Assembly (NCBI GenBank): GCA_025736915.1
Contig: CP107049.1
Span: forward strand, 124,001 to 188,000
Source: Acinetobacter nosocomialis
GTDB lineage: Bacteria > Pseudomonadota > Gammaproteobacteria > Pseudomonadales > Moraxellaceae
Length of the DNA: 64,000 nucleotides
Reading direction: 5' to 3'
The translations under genes and the position numbers were made by a program. The stretch's first letter is position 1. Each line of letters begins with the position of its first letter. Positions 52,953-62,613 of the stretch are shown piece by piece. The notes beneath the pieces are model-generated. The model saw only the letters and a list, made by a program, of their open reading frames with translations. It was not told where the DNA came from and searched no databases.

Positions 52953-54059
52953 ATGTATAGAACCATAGAAACCATACTTGTGGATATTCCAACTATCCGT
53001 CCTCACCAGTTGTCTGTGACTACTATGCGTACCCAGACTTTGGTACTCGTTAAAATTACGACCACGGATGGTATTGTCGGTTGGGGTGAAGCCACCACCA
53101 TTGGTGGACTGAACTATGGTGAAGAAAGTCCTGAGAGTGTCAAAGCCAATATTGACACCTACTTTGCACCATTACTGACATCAGTTAAAGATTTAAATGT
53201 TGCACAAACACTAAAACTGATTCGTAAAAATATTAATGGTAACCGCTTTGCCAAGTGTGCCATTCAGACTGCCCTACTTGATATTCAGGCCAAACGTTTA
53301 GGCGTGCCATTAAGCGAAGTTTTAGGTGGACGTCTGCGTAATAGTTTACCTGTGCTTTGGACGCTTGCGTCTGGTGATACGGAAAAAGATATTGCTGAAG
53401 CTCGCAAAATGATTGAGCTAAAGCGCCACAACACGTTCAAACTTAAAATTGGCGCACGTCCTTTACAGCAAGATGTTGACCATGTGATTGCGATTAAAAA
53501 AGCACTAGGTGCTGATGTTAGTGTACGTGTAGATGTAAACCGTGCATGGTCAGAACTTGAGTGTATTCATGGTATTCAACAGCTCCAAGATGGTGGAATC
53601 GATTTAATTGAACAGCCATGTGCAATTCAAAATACCGAAGCACTTGCTCGCCTCACCCATCGTTTTGATGTAGCCATTATGGCGGATGAAGCTTTAACTG
53701 GACCTGACAGTGCGTACCGTATTGCAAAAAATCATGGTGCAGATGTATTTGCCGTCAAGATTGAACAATCTGGTGGCCTGATTGAAGCATGTGAAGTTGG
53801 CAAAATTGCTGGTTTGGCTGGTATCGACCTATATGGCGGCACCATGCTTGAAGGCCCTGTAGGAAGTATTGCATCGGCCCATGTATTTGCAACTTTTGAA
53901 ACGTTAGCGTTCGGCACTGAATTATTTGGTCCGTTATTACTTACCGAAGAAATTTTGAAAGAACCGCTACGTTACGAAAACTTTGAATTGCATTTGCCGA
54001 CAGCTCCGGGCTTAGGCATTGAAATTAATGAAGATAAAGTAGAGAAGTTACGTCGTTAA
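52953..54059 (+). CDS. catB: Muconate cycloisomerase
   Basis: A 368-residue enolase-superfamily enzyme that converts cis,cis-muconate to muconolactone. Typical residues: the Lys pair in FKLKIG, Asp in VDVNRAW, Glu in DLIEQP, Asp in MADEAL and Lys in AVKIEQSGG. Usual length is about 370. First gene of the cat operon; 23 bp before catC. Confidence 0.93.
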   Translation: MYRTIETILVDIPTIRPHQLSVTTMRTQTLVLVKITTTDGIVGWGEATTIGGLNYGEESPESVKANIDTYFAPLLTSVKDLNVAQTLKLIRKNINGNRFAKCAIQTALLDIQAKRLGVPLSEVLGGRLRNSLPVLWTLASGDTEKDIAEARKMIELKRHNTFKLKIGARPLQQDVDHVIAIKKALGADVSVRVDVNRAWSELECIHGIQQLQDGGIDLIEQPCAIQNTEALARLTHRFDVAIMADEALTGPDSAYRIAKNHGADVFAVKIEQSGGLIEACEVGKIAGLAGIDLYGGTMLEGPVGSIASAHVFATFETLAFGTELFGPLLLTEEILKEPLRYENFELHLPTAPGLGIEINEDKVEKLRR

Positions 54060-54082
54060 GGCAAAAGGATAAGGAGTTTCCC

Positions 54083-54373
54083 ATGTTATTTCATGTACGT
54101 ATGGATGTGCATATTCCACTTGATATGCCAGCCGACAAAGCAAATGAAATTAAGGCTGTTGAAAAAGCATATTCGCAAGACTTACAACGCCAAGGTAAAT
54201 GGCGTCATATCTGGCGAATTACAGGTCAGTACTCGAACATCAGCATTTTTGATGTAGAGAGCAATGAAGAATTGCACAATATTTTACAGGGTTTACCTCT
54301 CTATCCTTACATGGACATCGAAGTGATGGCACTTAATCGTCACCCGTCTTCTGTTCGTGATGATGATTCGTAA
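54083..54373 (+). CDS. catC: Muconolactone Delta-isomerase
   Basis: A 96-residue protein beginning MLFHVRMDVHIPLDMPADKA, the family start. It moves the double bond of muconolactone to give the enol-lactone. It forms a homodecamer in homologs. AAGGAGT ribosome site before the ATG. Confidence 0.94.
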   Translation: MLFHVRMDVHIPLDMPADKANEIKAVEKAYSQDLQRQGKWRHIWRITGQYSNISIFDVESNEELHNILQGLPLYPYMDIEVMALNRHPSSVRDDDS

Positions 54374-54448
54374 ATCCAAAGAATTTTTTAAATGTGATCT
54401 CTGAAGTCCATTTAAAAACCAAGCAGATTATTCAGAAGGTAACAAGGA

Positions 54449-54532
54449 ATGTGGCGGCACTTATTCGCTAGCAAAACAGAATGCCCGCAGCGCTGCCACC
54501 CAAAACCGTATTGCATACTTAAGGAGTTTTAG
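54449..54532 (+). CDS. Possible 27-residue leader peptide of catA
   Basis: A 27-codon frame, MWRHLFASKTECPQRCHPKP to IL KEF, with AGAAGG upstream. It ends 1 bp before the catA ATG, so its ribosomes could couple to catA. It overlaps a stem (GTGGCGGC 54451-54458 with GCTGCCAC 54492-54499). Three Cys; no obvious amino-acid attenuator run. Confidence 0.35.
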   Translation: MWRHLFASKTECPQRCHPKPYCILKEF

Positions 54533-54533
54533 T

Positions 54534-55454
54534 ATGAACCGTCAACAAATTGATGCGCTTGTAAAACAAATGAATGTCGACACTGCAAAAGGCGAAGTTG
54601 ATGCACGTGTTCAACAAATTGTAGTGCGCCTTCTTGGGGATTTATTTCAAGCCATCGAAGATTTAGACATCCAACCTTCAGAAGTATGGAAAGGTTTGGA
54701 ATATTTCACAGACGCAGGTCAAGCAAACGAACTTGGTCTTTTGGCAGCTGGCTTAGGTCTAGAGCACTATCTTGATTTACGTGCAGATGAAGCTGATGCA
54801 AAAGCTGGCGTTACGGGTGGCACACCGCGTACCATCGAAGGCCCACTTTATGTAGCTGGCGCGCCTGAAACTGTTGGTTTTGCTCGTATGGATGATGGCA
54901 CTGAATCTGGCAAAATCGATACCTTAATTATTGAAGGTACGGTGACTGATACTGATGGCAATATCATTGAAAATGCTAAAGTTGAAGTATGGCATGCTAA
55001 CAGTTTGGGTAACTACTCATTCTTTGATAAGTCACAATCTGACTTTAACTTACGTCGTACCATCTTGACTGATGCTGATGGTAAATATGTTGCATTAACC
55101 ACGATGCCTGTTGGTTATGGTTGCCCTCCAGAAGGTACAACTCAGGCCCTTCTTAACAAATTAGGCCGTCATGGTAACCGTCCATCTCACGTTCACTACT
55201 TCGTTTCTGCACCAGGTTTCCGCAAGCTTACAACTCAATTCAACATTGAGGGTGATGAGTACTTATGGGACGACTTTGCTTTCGCAACTCGTGATGGCTT
55301 AGTGGCAACAGCAGTTGATGTAACTGACCCAGCTGAAATCCAACGCCGTGGTTTAGATCACGCTTTCAAACACATCACATTTAACATCGAACTTGTTAAA
55401 GATGCCGCTGCTGCTCCTTCAACTGAAGTTGAACGTCGTCGCGCTAGCGCTTAA
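54534..55454 (+). CDS. catA: Catechol 1,2-dioxygenase
   Basis: A 306-residue intradiol dioxygenase that opens catechol to cis,cis-muconate. Iron ligands are the Tyr of LGNYSFF, the Tyr of PVGYGCPPEG and the two His of RPSHVHYF. The N-terminal helical dimer linker is present (residues 1-100). AAGGAG is inside the preceding leader frame. It is placed within the operon after catC, unlike ADP1 where catA is separate. Confidence 0.94.
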   Translation: MNRQQIDALVKQMNVDTAKGEVDARVQQIVVRLLGDLFQAIEDLDIQPSEVWKGLEYFTDAGQANELGLLAAGLGLEHYLDLRADEADAKAGVTGGTPRTIEGPLYVAGAPETVGFARMDDGTESGKIDTLIIEGTVTDTDGNIIENAKVEVWHANSLGNYSFFDKSQSDFNLRRTILTDADGKYVALTTMPVGYGCPPEGTTQALLNKLGRHGNRPSHVHYFVSAPGFRKLTTQFNIEGDEYLWDDFAFATRDGLVATAVDVTDPAEIQRRGLDHAFKHITFNIELVKDAAAAPSTEVERRRASA

Positions 55455-55466
55455 TTGAAAGTGTAT

Positions 55467-55494
55467 GTGAGTTAAAAGTTCGCTTTTGACTCAC
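55467..55494. terminator. Strong hairpin between catA and catI
   Basis: GTGAGTTAAAAG, TTCG loop, CTTTTGACTCAC, a 12-bp stem with one G-U pair and a stable tetraloop, followed by AAAATTTATT. It may attenuate read-through or protect the upstream mRNA. Confidence 0.55.
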
Positions 55495-55589
55495 AAAATT
55501 TATTCCATTTATTACTACCATTAAGAATTTAAATAAATTTTTAGCGGTAGTAATAACATCACGTTACCTCATGCTCTAAGGTTTCTCAC

Positions 55590-56261
55590 ATGATTGACAA
55601 AAGTAAGTCCTCTCTTAGCGAGGTTCTATCGCAGATTAAAGATGGTGCAACCATTCTGATTGGTGGTTTCGGTACCGCAGGACAACCCGCTGAACTCATT
55701 GACGGTCTGATTGAACTTGGTGTTAAAGGTTTAACCATTGTGAGTAATAACGCCGGTAATGGCGATTATGGTCTGGCGAAACTGCTTAAAGCCGGTTCAG
55801 TTAAAAAAGTGATTTGCTCTTTCCCACGTCAGTCAGACTCTTATGTGTTTGATGAGCTGTACCGTGCCGGAAAGGTTGAACTTGAAGTGGTACCGCAAGG
55901 TAATCTGGCGTGTCGTATTCAGGCAGCCGGTATGGGGCTAGGTGCTGTGTTTACACCAACAGGCTTTGGAACACTTTTAGCTGAAGGTAAAGAAACCCGT
56001 GAGATTGATGGGAAAGATTATGTGCTTGAGTATCCGATTAAAGCTGACTTTGCCTTGATTAAAGCTTACAAGGGCGACCGTTGGGGCAATCTGGTTTACC
56101 GTAAATCTGCACGTAACTTTGGCCCAATCATGGCGATGGCTGCTGATGTCACTATTGCTCAGGTTTCTGAAGTTGTGGAGCTAGGTGGTTTAGACCCAGA
56201 GCACATCATCACCCCAGGTATCTTTGTACAGCATGTTGTACAAGTAGCGCCAGCACAGTAA
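55590..56261 (+). CDS. catI: 3-oxoadipate CoA-transferase, subunit A
   Basis: A 223-residue CoA-transferase alpha subunit (IGGFGTAGQPAELID, then VPQGNLACRIQAAG). With CatJ it moves CoA from succinyl-CoA to 3-oxoadipate. PcaI is a near-identical isozyme in Acinetobacter; the cat position decides the name. 18 bp before catJ. Confidence 0.92.
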   Translation: MIDKSKSSLSEVLSQIKDGATILIGGFGTAGQPAELIDGLIELGVKGLTIVSNNAGNGDYGLAKLLKAGSVKKVICSFPRQSDSYVFDELYRAGKVELEVVPQGNLACRIQAAGMGLGAVFTPTGFGTLLAEGKETREIDGKDYVLEYPIKADFALIKAYKGDRWGNLVYRKSARNFGPIMAMAADVTIAQVSEVVELGGLDPEHIITPGIFVQHVVQVAPAQ

Positions 56262-56279
56262 GCAATAAGGAGAAATAAC

Positions 56280-56933
56280 ATGAGCTACCAGAAACTCAGC
56301 CGTGACCAGATTGCAAAACGTGTGGCGCAAGATATTCCAGATGGCGCCTATGTGAACTTGGGTATTGGCTTACCAACCAAGATTGCAAGCTACTTACCTG
56401 ATGATAAAGATATTTTTCTTCATTCTGAAAATGGCCTATTGGCTTTTGGCCCACCGCCAGCTGCAGGTGAAGAAGACCCTGAACTGATTAATGCGGGTAA
56501 AGAGTTTGTGACTATGCTTGAAGGCGGCAGCTTTTTCCACCATGGCGACTCATTTGCGATGATGCGTGGTGGTCACCTTGATATTGCTGTACTTGGTGCA
56601 TTTCAGGTTGCTGCGAATGGTGACTTGGCGAACTGGCACACGGGGGCACCGGATGCAATTCCTGCGGTAGGTGGTGCGATGGATTTGGCTGTAGGTGCTA
56701 AAAAAGTATTTATCACCACAGATCATGTGACCAAACAAGGTGAACCGAAGATTGTGGCTGAGCTGAGCTATCCAGTTACGGGTAAACACTGTGTTGACCG
56801 TATTTACACCGATCTTTGTGTGATTGATGTGACTAAAGATGGTTTAAAGGTGATTGAGAAAGTGGAAGGTCTTAGCTTCGATGAGTTACAGGCTTTAACG
56901 GGTGCAACTTTGATTGATGCCACTCAAGATTAA
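56280..56933 (+). CDS. catJ: 3-oxoadipate CoA-transferase, subunit B
   Basis: A 217-residue beta subunit with the catalytic Glu in HSENGLLAFGP, and GIGLPTKIASYLP near the start. AAGGAGAAATAAC ribosome site. After it, a repeat cassette of about 330 bp separates catF. Confidence 0.92.
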   Translation: MSYQKLSRDQIAKRVAQDIPDGAYVNLGIGLPTKIASYLPDDKDIFLHSENGLLAFGPPPAAGEEDPELINAGKEFVTMLEGGSFFHHGDSFAMMRGGHLDIAVLGAFQVAANGDLANWHTGAPDAIPAVGGAMDLAVGAKKVFITTDHVTKQGEPKIVAELSYPVTGKHCVDRIYTDLCVIDVTKDGLKVIEKVEGLSFDELQALTGATLIDATQD

Positions 56934-56954
56934 AATTTAAACAGCAGTAACTAT

Positions 56955-57280
56955 CGTGAGAGGCGACATGGATGTCGCCCGTTGGACAGGGAGGCAAGGA
57001 AGCCTCCTCTGTTCAACAAAGGTTTTTGTTACTTTTGACCTTTCAAAAGTAAGGTATCGCTTATGCAACAGACCTACGGATATCACAGTAGATTACAGCC
57101 GTGATGTTATCCGTTGATATGAAAATTTATAAATCATCACAACGGGGTCTTATCTGTTTAAGCCAGATGTCACCAGCTAATTCGTGTCACTTTTTTAAAA
57201 AAGTAACCAAAAACCTTTGTTACTCAGACACAACTTCCCTGTTGTGCTGAGCAACGAGGCGACATCCATGTCGCCACCGC
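56955..57280. repeat. Inverted-repeat cassette inside the cat operon
   Basis: The block is bounded by two copies of a 18-bp hairpin unit, GGCGACATGGATGTCGCC (56962-56979) and GGCGACATCCATGTCGCC (57258-57275). Inner matching pieces, CAACAAAGGTTTTTGTTACTTTTG near 57015 and its reverse complement near 57205, make a long imperfect inverted repeat. Further hairpins are GGAGGC/GCCTCC (56990-57007) and CTCAGACACAAC/GTTGTGCTGAG (57224-57252). No gene inside. It looks like a REP/MITE-like intergenic element. Confidence 0.75.
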
Positions 57281-57334
57281 GAAATACTTACGGAGAATGG
57301 CTAAAAAGGCCTGAAGTAAAGGACAAAAGTTAGA

Positions 57335-58549
57335 ATGAAAAACGCTTATATCATCGATGCCATCCGTACTCCATTTGGCCGTTATGCCGGTGGTCTTGCA
57401 CCTGTCCGTGCCGATGACCTTGGCGCTGTACCGATTAAAGCTTTAATCCAGCGTAACCCGAATGTAGATTGGGAGCAGGTCGATGATGTGATCTATGGCT
57501 GTGCTAACCAAGCCGGTGAAGATAACCGTAATGTCGGCCGTATGTCGGCACTACTTGCTGGTTTACCGTATCAGGTGCCGGCAACCACCATTAACCGTTT
57601 GTGCGGTTCTTCACTCGATGCGATTGCCATTGCTGCCCGTGCCATTAAAGCAGGTGAAGCGAACTTGGTGATTGCAGGTGGTGTGGAAAGCATGAGCCGT
57701 GCACCTTATGTGATGGGTAAGTCTGACAGTGCTTTTGGCCGTAGCCAGAAGATTGAAGACACCACCATGGGATGGCGTTTCATTAACCCTAAACTTAAAG
57801 AATTGTATGGTGTAGACACCATGCCCCAGACTGCCGAAAACGTGGCTGAACAGTTTAACGTGAATCGTGCAGATCAGGACCAGTTTGCCTTGGTGAGCCA
57901 ACAACGCACCGCAAGCGCGCAAGCCAAAGGCTTTTTTTCTAAAGAAATCGTGGCAGTTGAAATCCCTCAGCGTAAGGGGGATGCTGTTGTGATCGATACT
58001 GATGAACATCCACGTGTATCAACCACACTTGAAGCTTTAAGCAAACTTAAACCTGTTGTAAAAGCAGAGGGTTCAGTGACTGCAGGTAATGCTTCAGGTA
58101 TTAACGATGGTGCTGCGGCTCTGCTGATTGCTTCTGATGAGGCAGTTCAAACTTACAACCTCAAACCACGTGCCAAGATCATTGCTTCAACAGCAGTGGG
58201 TGTAGAACCACGCATTATGGGCTTTGCTCCAGCACCAGCGATTAAAAAATTACTTAAACAAGCCAACCTGACGCTAGATCAGATGGATGTGATTGAGTTA
58301 AATGAAGCCTTTGCTGCACAGGCTTTGGCCGTGACCCGTGATTTAGGCTTGCCAGATGATTCTAACAAGGTGAATCCAAACGGTGGTGCAATTGCATTGG
58401 GCCATCCACTTGGTGCATCAGGTGCCCGCCTCGTGACCACAGCCTTAAATCAGCTTGAACAAACAGGTGGTCGTTACGCCTTGTGTTCAATGTGTATTGG
58501 TGTAGGTCAAGGCATCGCCTTAATTATTGAACGTGTTGAAGCACTTTAA
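57335..58549 (+). CDS. catF: 3-oxoadipyl-CoA thiolase
   Basis: A 404-residue thiolase. Nucleophile Cys in [10 protein letters not shown] (about residue 90), [19 protein letters not shown] and the second Cys in [10 protein letters not shown]. It splits 3-oxoadipyl-CoA to succinyl-CoA and acetyl-CoA. PcaF is the isozyme. Ribosome site is weak (GGACAAAAGTTAGA). Confidence 0.93.
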   Translation: MKNAYIIDAIRTPFGRYAGGLAPVRADDLGAVPIKALIQRNPNVDWEQVDDVIYGCANQAGEDNRNVGRMSALLAGLPYQVPATTINRLCGSSLDAIAIAARAIKAGEANLVIAGGVESMSRAPYVMGKSDSAFGRSQKIEDTTMGWRFINPKLKELYGVDTMPQTAENVAEQFNVNRADQDQFALVSQQRTASAQAKGFFSKEIVAVEIPQRKGDAVVIDTDEHPRVSTTLEALSKLKPVVKAEGSVTAGNASGINDGAAALLIASDEAVQTYNLKPRAKIIASTAVGVEPRIMGFAPAPAIKKLLKQANLTLDQMDVIELNEAFAAQALAVTRDLGLPDDSNKVNPNGGAIALGHPLGASGARLVTTALNQLEQTGGRYALCSMCIGVGQGIALIIERVEAL

Positions 58550-58559
58550 GGAGAAACAA

Positions 58560-59339
58560 ATGCCATCTTTTCAATCTGCCGATGCACAAATTAACTATCA
58601 AACCTTTGGCGAACCATCTTCCCCTGCTCTGGTGTTTTCCAATTCTTTGGGCACCAACTATGGCATGTGGCAAAAACAGTTTAATGAGTTAAAAGATCAA
58701 TTTTTTGTGATCTGCTATGACACTCGTGGTCATGGTTCATCATCTACGCCTAACGGCCCATACACTGTAGAGCAATTAGGTGAAGATGTTGTCCGTTTAC
58801 TGGATCATCTGAATATTAGCAAAGCTGCTTTTTGTGGTATTTCAATGGGCGGTTTAACTGGTCAATGGCTTGCGATTCACTACCCTGACCGTTTTAGTCA
58901 TGTGGTTGTAGCAAATACTGCCGCTAAAATTGGACAAGAACAAGCATGGCTTGACCGTGCAAAATTAGTACGTGAGCAAGGTTTACAACCAATCGCAGCT
59001 ACAGCAGCTTCGCGATGGTTTACAGATCCCTTTATCCAAAGTCATGCTTCAATCGTCAACAACCTGTGTAACGACTTAAGTGCTGGCAGCGCAATGGGTT
59101 ATGCCAATTGTTGTGAGGCTTTGGCTAAAGCGGATGTCCGTGAACAGTTAAAAGACATTAAAATTTCTGTATTGGTGATTGCTGGAACTCAAGACCCAGT
59201 CACTACAGTTGCAGATGGTGAATTTATGCAGCAACGCATTCCACAATCAAAACTTGCAGAAATAGATGCTTCTCATATTTCCAATGTAGAACAATCAGAA
59301 GCTTTTAATAAGATCCTAAAAGATTTTTTAGTGAGCTAA
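58560..59339 (+). CDS. catD: 3-oxoadipate enol-lactonase
   Basis: A 259-residue alpha/beta hydrolase: SNSLGTNYGMW, GISMGGLTGQW (Ser), AGTQDPVT (Asp), DASHISNVEQ (His). It opens the enol-lactone to 3-oxoadipate. I chose ATG 58560 after AAGGAGAAACAA, 10 bp past catF stop, over the frame starting 58527. Last of the operon. Confidence 0.93.
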   Translation: MPSFQSADAQINYQTFGEPSSPALVFSNSLGTNYGMWQKQFNELKDQFFVICYDTRGHGSSSTPNGPYTVEQLGEDVVRLLDHLNISKAAFCGISMGGLTGQWLAIHYPDRFSHVVVANTAAKIGQEQAWLDRAKLVREQGLQPIAATAASRWFTDPFIQSHASIVNNLCNDLSAGSAMGYANCCEALAKADVREQLKDIKISVLVIAGTQDPVTTVADGEFMQQRIPQSKLAEIDASHISNVEQSEAFNKILKDFLVS

Positions 59340-59356
59340 TTTTAAGTTTAAGAATT

Positions 59357-59385
59357 AAAAAAATGGCCTTTATAGGCCATTTTTT
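59357..59385. terminator. Terminator of the cat operon
   Basis: AATGGCC, TTTATA, GGCCATT, then T run; also works for the convergent ALDH gene. Confidence 0.85.
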
Positions 59386-59407
59386 ATATCTCGCAGAATC
59401 TTAAAAC

Positions 59408-60895
59408 TTAGTACCGAATCATGACCGATTTTAATTCGGTGTAATCTTCAATAAATGCATCTGAAAACTCTCTGCCAATTCCTGAAGCTTTTACCCCGCC
59501 AAATGGAACTGATGGATCTAAGAACGTATGCATATTGACCCACAAGGTGCCTGCTTCAATCTTAGGAATTAAACGTAAAGCTTTAGATAAGTCATTTGTC
59601 CAAATACTTGCAGTTAAACCAAAGCGAGATTGATTCATAAGCTGAATAAGTTCTTCATCAGTTTCGAATGGCATTACCCCGACCACTGGACCAAAAGTTT
59701 CCTCTGAAAATAAAGGATCATCCGTATTTTTGAAGGAAATCAAAGTCGGCTGTACAAAATATCCTGTCTGATCTAAAGCCTCACCCCCTGCAATAATTTG
59801 GTTGTTGGCTTTTGCCATATCTAAATAATGTTTTACTTTATGAAAATGTGGCTGATTCGAGAGTGGACCAAACATACTTCCTTCATCCATAGCCGATCCA
59901 ATTTTGAACTGCGAGAGTGCTTTAGAGAGTTTCTCGACAAGTTCATCATATTTTGTACGGTGTACAAAAAAACGCTCTGGGGATGCACAAACTTGACCTT
60001 GATGCACAAAAGTTGCTTGCAACAAAGTTGGTAAAATCTCATCGATATTTGCATCAGCCAAAACGGCTATGGCATTTTTACCACCCAACTCTAGACTGAC
60101 ACGGGTTAAATCACTGCTCATCGCGAGTTTACCAATCGCAATACCTGTGGGCACTGAACCTGTAAACGAGACTTTCTTAACGAGTGGCGACTCAATTAAA
60201 TATTGCCCTGTATCGCCCTTACCCGTAACCACATTAATTACACCAGCTGGGATACCTGCCTCAATGGCAAGTTCAGCTAAACGTAATAAAGATAAGCTGG
60301 CAAACTCACTTGGTTTAAGCACAATGGTACAGCCAGTTGTTAAAGCTGAACCGATTTTCCAAACACCAATCATGAGTGAAAAATTCCAAGGCACAATACC
60401 TGCAACCACACCCACTGGTTGTCTTAAAGTAAAGGCTGTATATTTTTCACCTTGCATAGAAGGAATAGAGGGCTGCATGGTTTGACCATTAATTTTGGTT
60501 GCCCAACCAGCAAAATATCTCAAGAAAATAACGGATTGTGCGACTTCAAGATGTCTTGAAATATTGATAAGTTTTCCAGTAGATAACGTCTCGAGCTGTG
60601 CAAGTTCTTCACCATATTGCTCAATTAAATCGGCTAGCTTGTTCAGTTTAACGCCACGTTCATACGGCGTAGTTTCAGCCCAAGCATTTTGAAAAGCATG
60701 TTCAGCACTTTTCACGGCACTTTCCACGTCCTGTTGACTGCCTATACTAATTTGAGCAACAACCTGTTCAGTCGATGGATTTACAATATCCACTTTATCT
60801 AAATGCTCGGCGGCAATTAATTTTCCATCAATAAAATGTCCATGTTGACGTGCCATAAATTGCTGTACGCTTTCTAAAATCTGAACTTCACTCAT
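59408..60895 (-). CDS. Aldehyde dehydrogenase
   Basis: A 495-residue NAD-dependent aldehyde dehydrogenase. VPWNFSLM (oxyanion Asn), SLELGGKNA (Glu), GQVCASPERFF (nucleophile Cys, about residue 301) and NMHTFLDPSVPFGGVKASGI. It oxidises an aldehyde to its acid. Its neighbour GMC oxidoreductase would make the aldehyde from an alcohol; the pair thus forms an alcohol-to-acid route. Resembles betaine or phenylacetaldehyde dehydrogenases, but specificity is open. Confidence 0.9.
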   Translation of the reverse strand: MSEVQILESVQQFMARQHGHFIDGKLIAAEHLDKVDIVNPSTEQVVAQISIGSQQDVESAVKSAEHAFQNAWAETTPYERGVKLNKLADLIEQYGEELAQLETLSTGKLINISRHLEVAQSVIFLRYFAGWATKINGQTMQPSIPSMQGEKYTAFTLRQPVGVVAGIVPWNFSLMIGVWKIGSALTTGCTIVLKPSEFASLSLLRLAELAIEAGIPAGVINVVTGKGDTGQYLIESPLVKKVSFTGSVPTGIAIGKLAMSSDLTRVSLELGGKNAIAVLADANIDEILPTLLQATFVHQGQVCASPERFFVHRTKYDELVEKLSKALSQFKIGSAMDEGSMFGPLSNQPHFHKVKHYLDMAKANNQIIAGGEALDQTGYFVQPTLISFKNTDDPLFSEETFGPVVGVMPFETDEELIQLMNQSRFGLTASIWTNDLSKALRLIPKIEAGTLWVNMHTFLDPSVPFGGVKASGIGREFSDAFIEDYTELKSVMIRY

Positions 60896-60939
60896 TTTCT
60901 TTCCCTCTTTTCATTTCTAAAATATTGATATGACAGCAA

Positions 60940-62547
60940 TTAAGCGACTTGATTCAAAATAAAGTCGGCACCACGCTCACCAATCATGATGGCAATTGCA
61001 TTGGTATTACGGCTTGGAACTTGTGGGCAAATAGAACAATCCACCACACGTAAATTTTTAAAACCATGTACTTTAAGGGTCTGATCTGTGACCGAATCTT
61101 GCGGGGTATTGCCCATTTTGCAGCTACCCGCAGGGTGATAGACCGTTTTAATGTTTTGGCGCATCCATTTATCAATCGCTTCAATATCATCAGGATCGAT
61201 ATTTGCAGGCTCAATCACTTCTTTGACAATCGCTTTCAATGCTGGTTGTTGTAATAAGCGAAGTCCGGCCTGTACGGCACGGATATTTGCGTCAATATCT
61301 TCTTGATGGCCTAAATAATTAGGATCAATAGCAGGCAAATCTTTTGGATCTTTACTGCTTAAACGTAAAGTCCCACGTGCTTTTGGCTGTACATGTCCGA
61401 CTTTAATGGTAAGGCCATGTGCCTGAGCCGCTGCTTTTTCACCAGGAGTATTATCGAAATTATCCAGCACAGGTAAAAAATGAAATTGGACATCAGGTCG
61501 ACCATTGTTATTGGTGTCAATAAAACCACCACCTTCTAGAATATTGGTGGTTAACAATCCTGAACGTGTAAAACACCACTGTAAAAAGTGTCGTACTGCG
61601 GCTAAACCTTGGTCTTCACCGAGCAGACTATTATTGGTTGTTACTGTCGCATTAACCGACATATGCAAATGGTCGTGAAAATTGTCACCTACAGGTAAGT
61701 CACGAATACATTCAATGCCGAGTTCATCTAAATGCTGTTTTGGACCAATTCCCGAAAGTAATAAAACCTTAGGACTGCCAATTGCACCAGCACTCAGAAT
61801 GACTTCTTTTTGAGCCAGTACCGTAATTGGTGATTTTCCGCCAACACTATAAGTCACCCCAGTAACCTGATCACCTTGAGTTTCAATTTTATGTACCAAG
61901 GCGTCTGTAATGACCGTAAGGTCTGGGTGGTTTTCGACTGACTTTAAATAGGTTTTAGAAGTACTCGCCCGAGAACCGTTTTGAGTAGTAGTTTGATAAA
62001 ACCCTACGCCTGCCTGATCCCAACCATTAATATCATTGACGTAATTCATGCCCATTTGTTGACCTGCTTTAATACAAGCAAGCGTTAAAGGATGGCGATA
62101 GCGGTTTTCACTGACAGGTAAAATGCCATTTTGTCCATGATATTCATCAGCAAGACTTTCATTTTTTTCTGCTTTCTTAAAAAACGGCAGTACATCCTGA
62201 TAAGACCACTGATTGCATCCCCATTCCAACGCCCATAAATCATAATCCTGTCGTTGGCCTCGGCAATAGATCATGCCATTAACCGAGCTTCCACCTCCCA
62301 ACACTTTTCCTTGTGCAAGGATCATTTCACGATGATTACAATATTTCTGCGGAACAGTCATGTATTGCCATGATTTTTGCTGGAATACTTTAACTACTGT
62401 TGCAGGTATAGTATGAAACATACTGCTATCTCGGCTTCCTGCCTCTAGAACAAGAACACGCCCTGCCTTGGCTTCTAATAGTCGTGCTGCGACTACACAG
62501 CCTGCTGAGCCAGCACCAATCACGATATAGTCATATTGTTGATTCAT
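60940..62547 (-). CDS. GMC-family alcohol dehydrogenase (FAD)
   Basis: A 535-residue GMC oxidoreductase: YIVIGAGSAGCVVAARLLE (FAD binding), GKVLGGGSSVNGMIYCRG (signature 1), the catalytic His region VYHPAGSCKMG and the final NTNAIAIMIGERGAD. It resembles AlkJ/choline dehydrogenase types, oxidising an alcohol to an aldehyde at the membrane. 44 bp before the ALDH gene in the same direction. Confidence 0.9.
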   Translation of the reverse strand: MNQQYDYIVIGAGSAGCVVAARLLEAKAGRVLVLEAGSRDSSMFHTIPATVVKVFQQKSWQYMTVPQKYCNHREMILAQGKVLGGGSSVNGMIYCRGQRQDYDLWALEWGCNQWSYQDVLPFFKKAEKNESLADEYHGQNGILPVSENRYRHPLTLACIKAGQQMGMNYVNDINGWDQAGVGFYQTTTQNGSRASTSKTYLKSVENHPDLTVITDALVHKIETQGDQVTGVTYSVGGKSPITVLAQKEVILSAGAIGSPKVLLLSGIGPKQHLDELGIECIRDLPVGDNFHDHLHMSVNATVTTNNSLLGEDQGLAAVRHFLQWCFTRSGLLTTNILEGGGFIDTNNNGRPDVQFHFLPVLDNFDNTPGEKAAAQAHGLTIKVGHVQPKARGTLRLSSKDPKDLPAIDPNYLGHQEDIDANIRAVQAGLRLLQQPALKAIVKEVIEPANIDPDDIEAIDKWMRQNIKTVYHPAGSCKMGNTPQDSVTDQTLKVHGFKNLRVVDCSICPQVPSRNTNAIAIMIGERGADFILNQVA

Positions 62548-62613
62548 CTGATTTCATCCTAATTTTATTTCTATGAATGCACCGCCAATAAACACGGTCT
62601 CCTTCGCTCTAAT

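Noticed and set aside
60069..60485. 138-codon frame opposite the aldehyde dehydrogenase
   Set aside because: Shadow of a strongly supported ALDH gene, no ribosome site and no domain.
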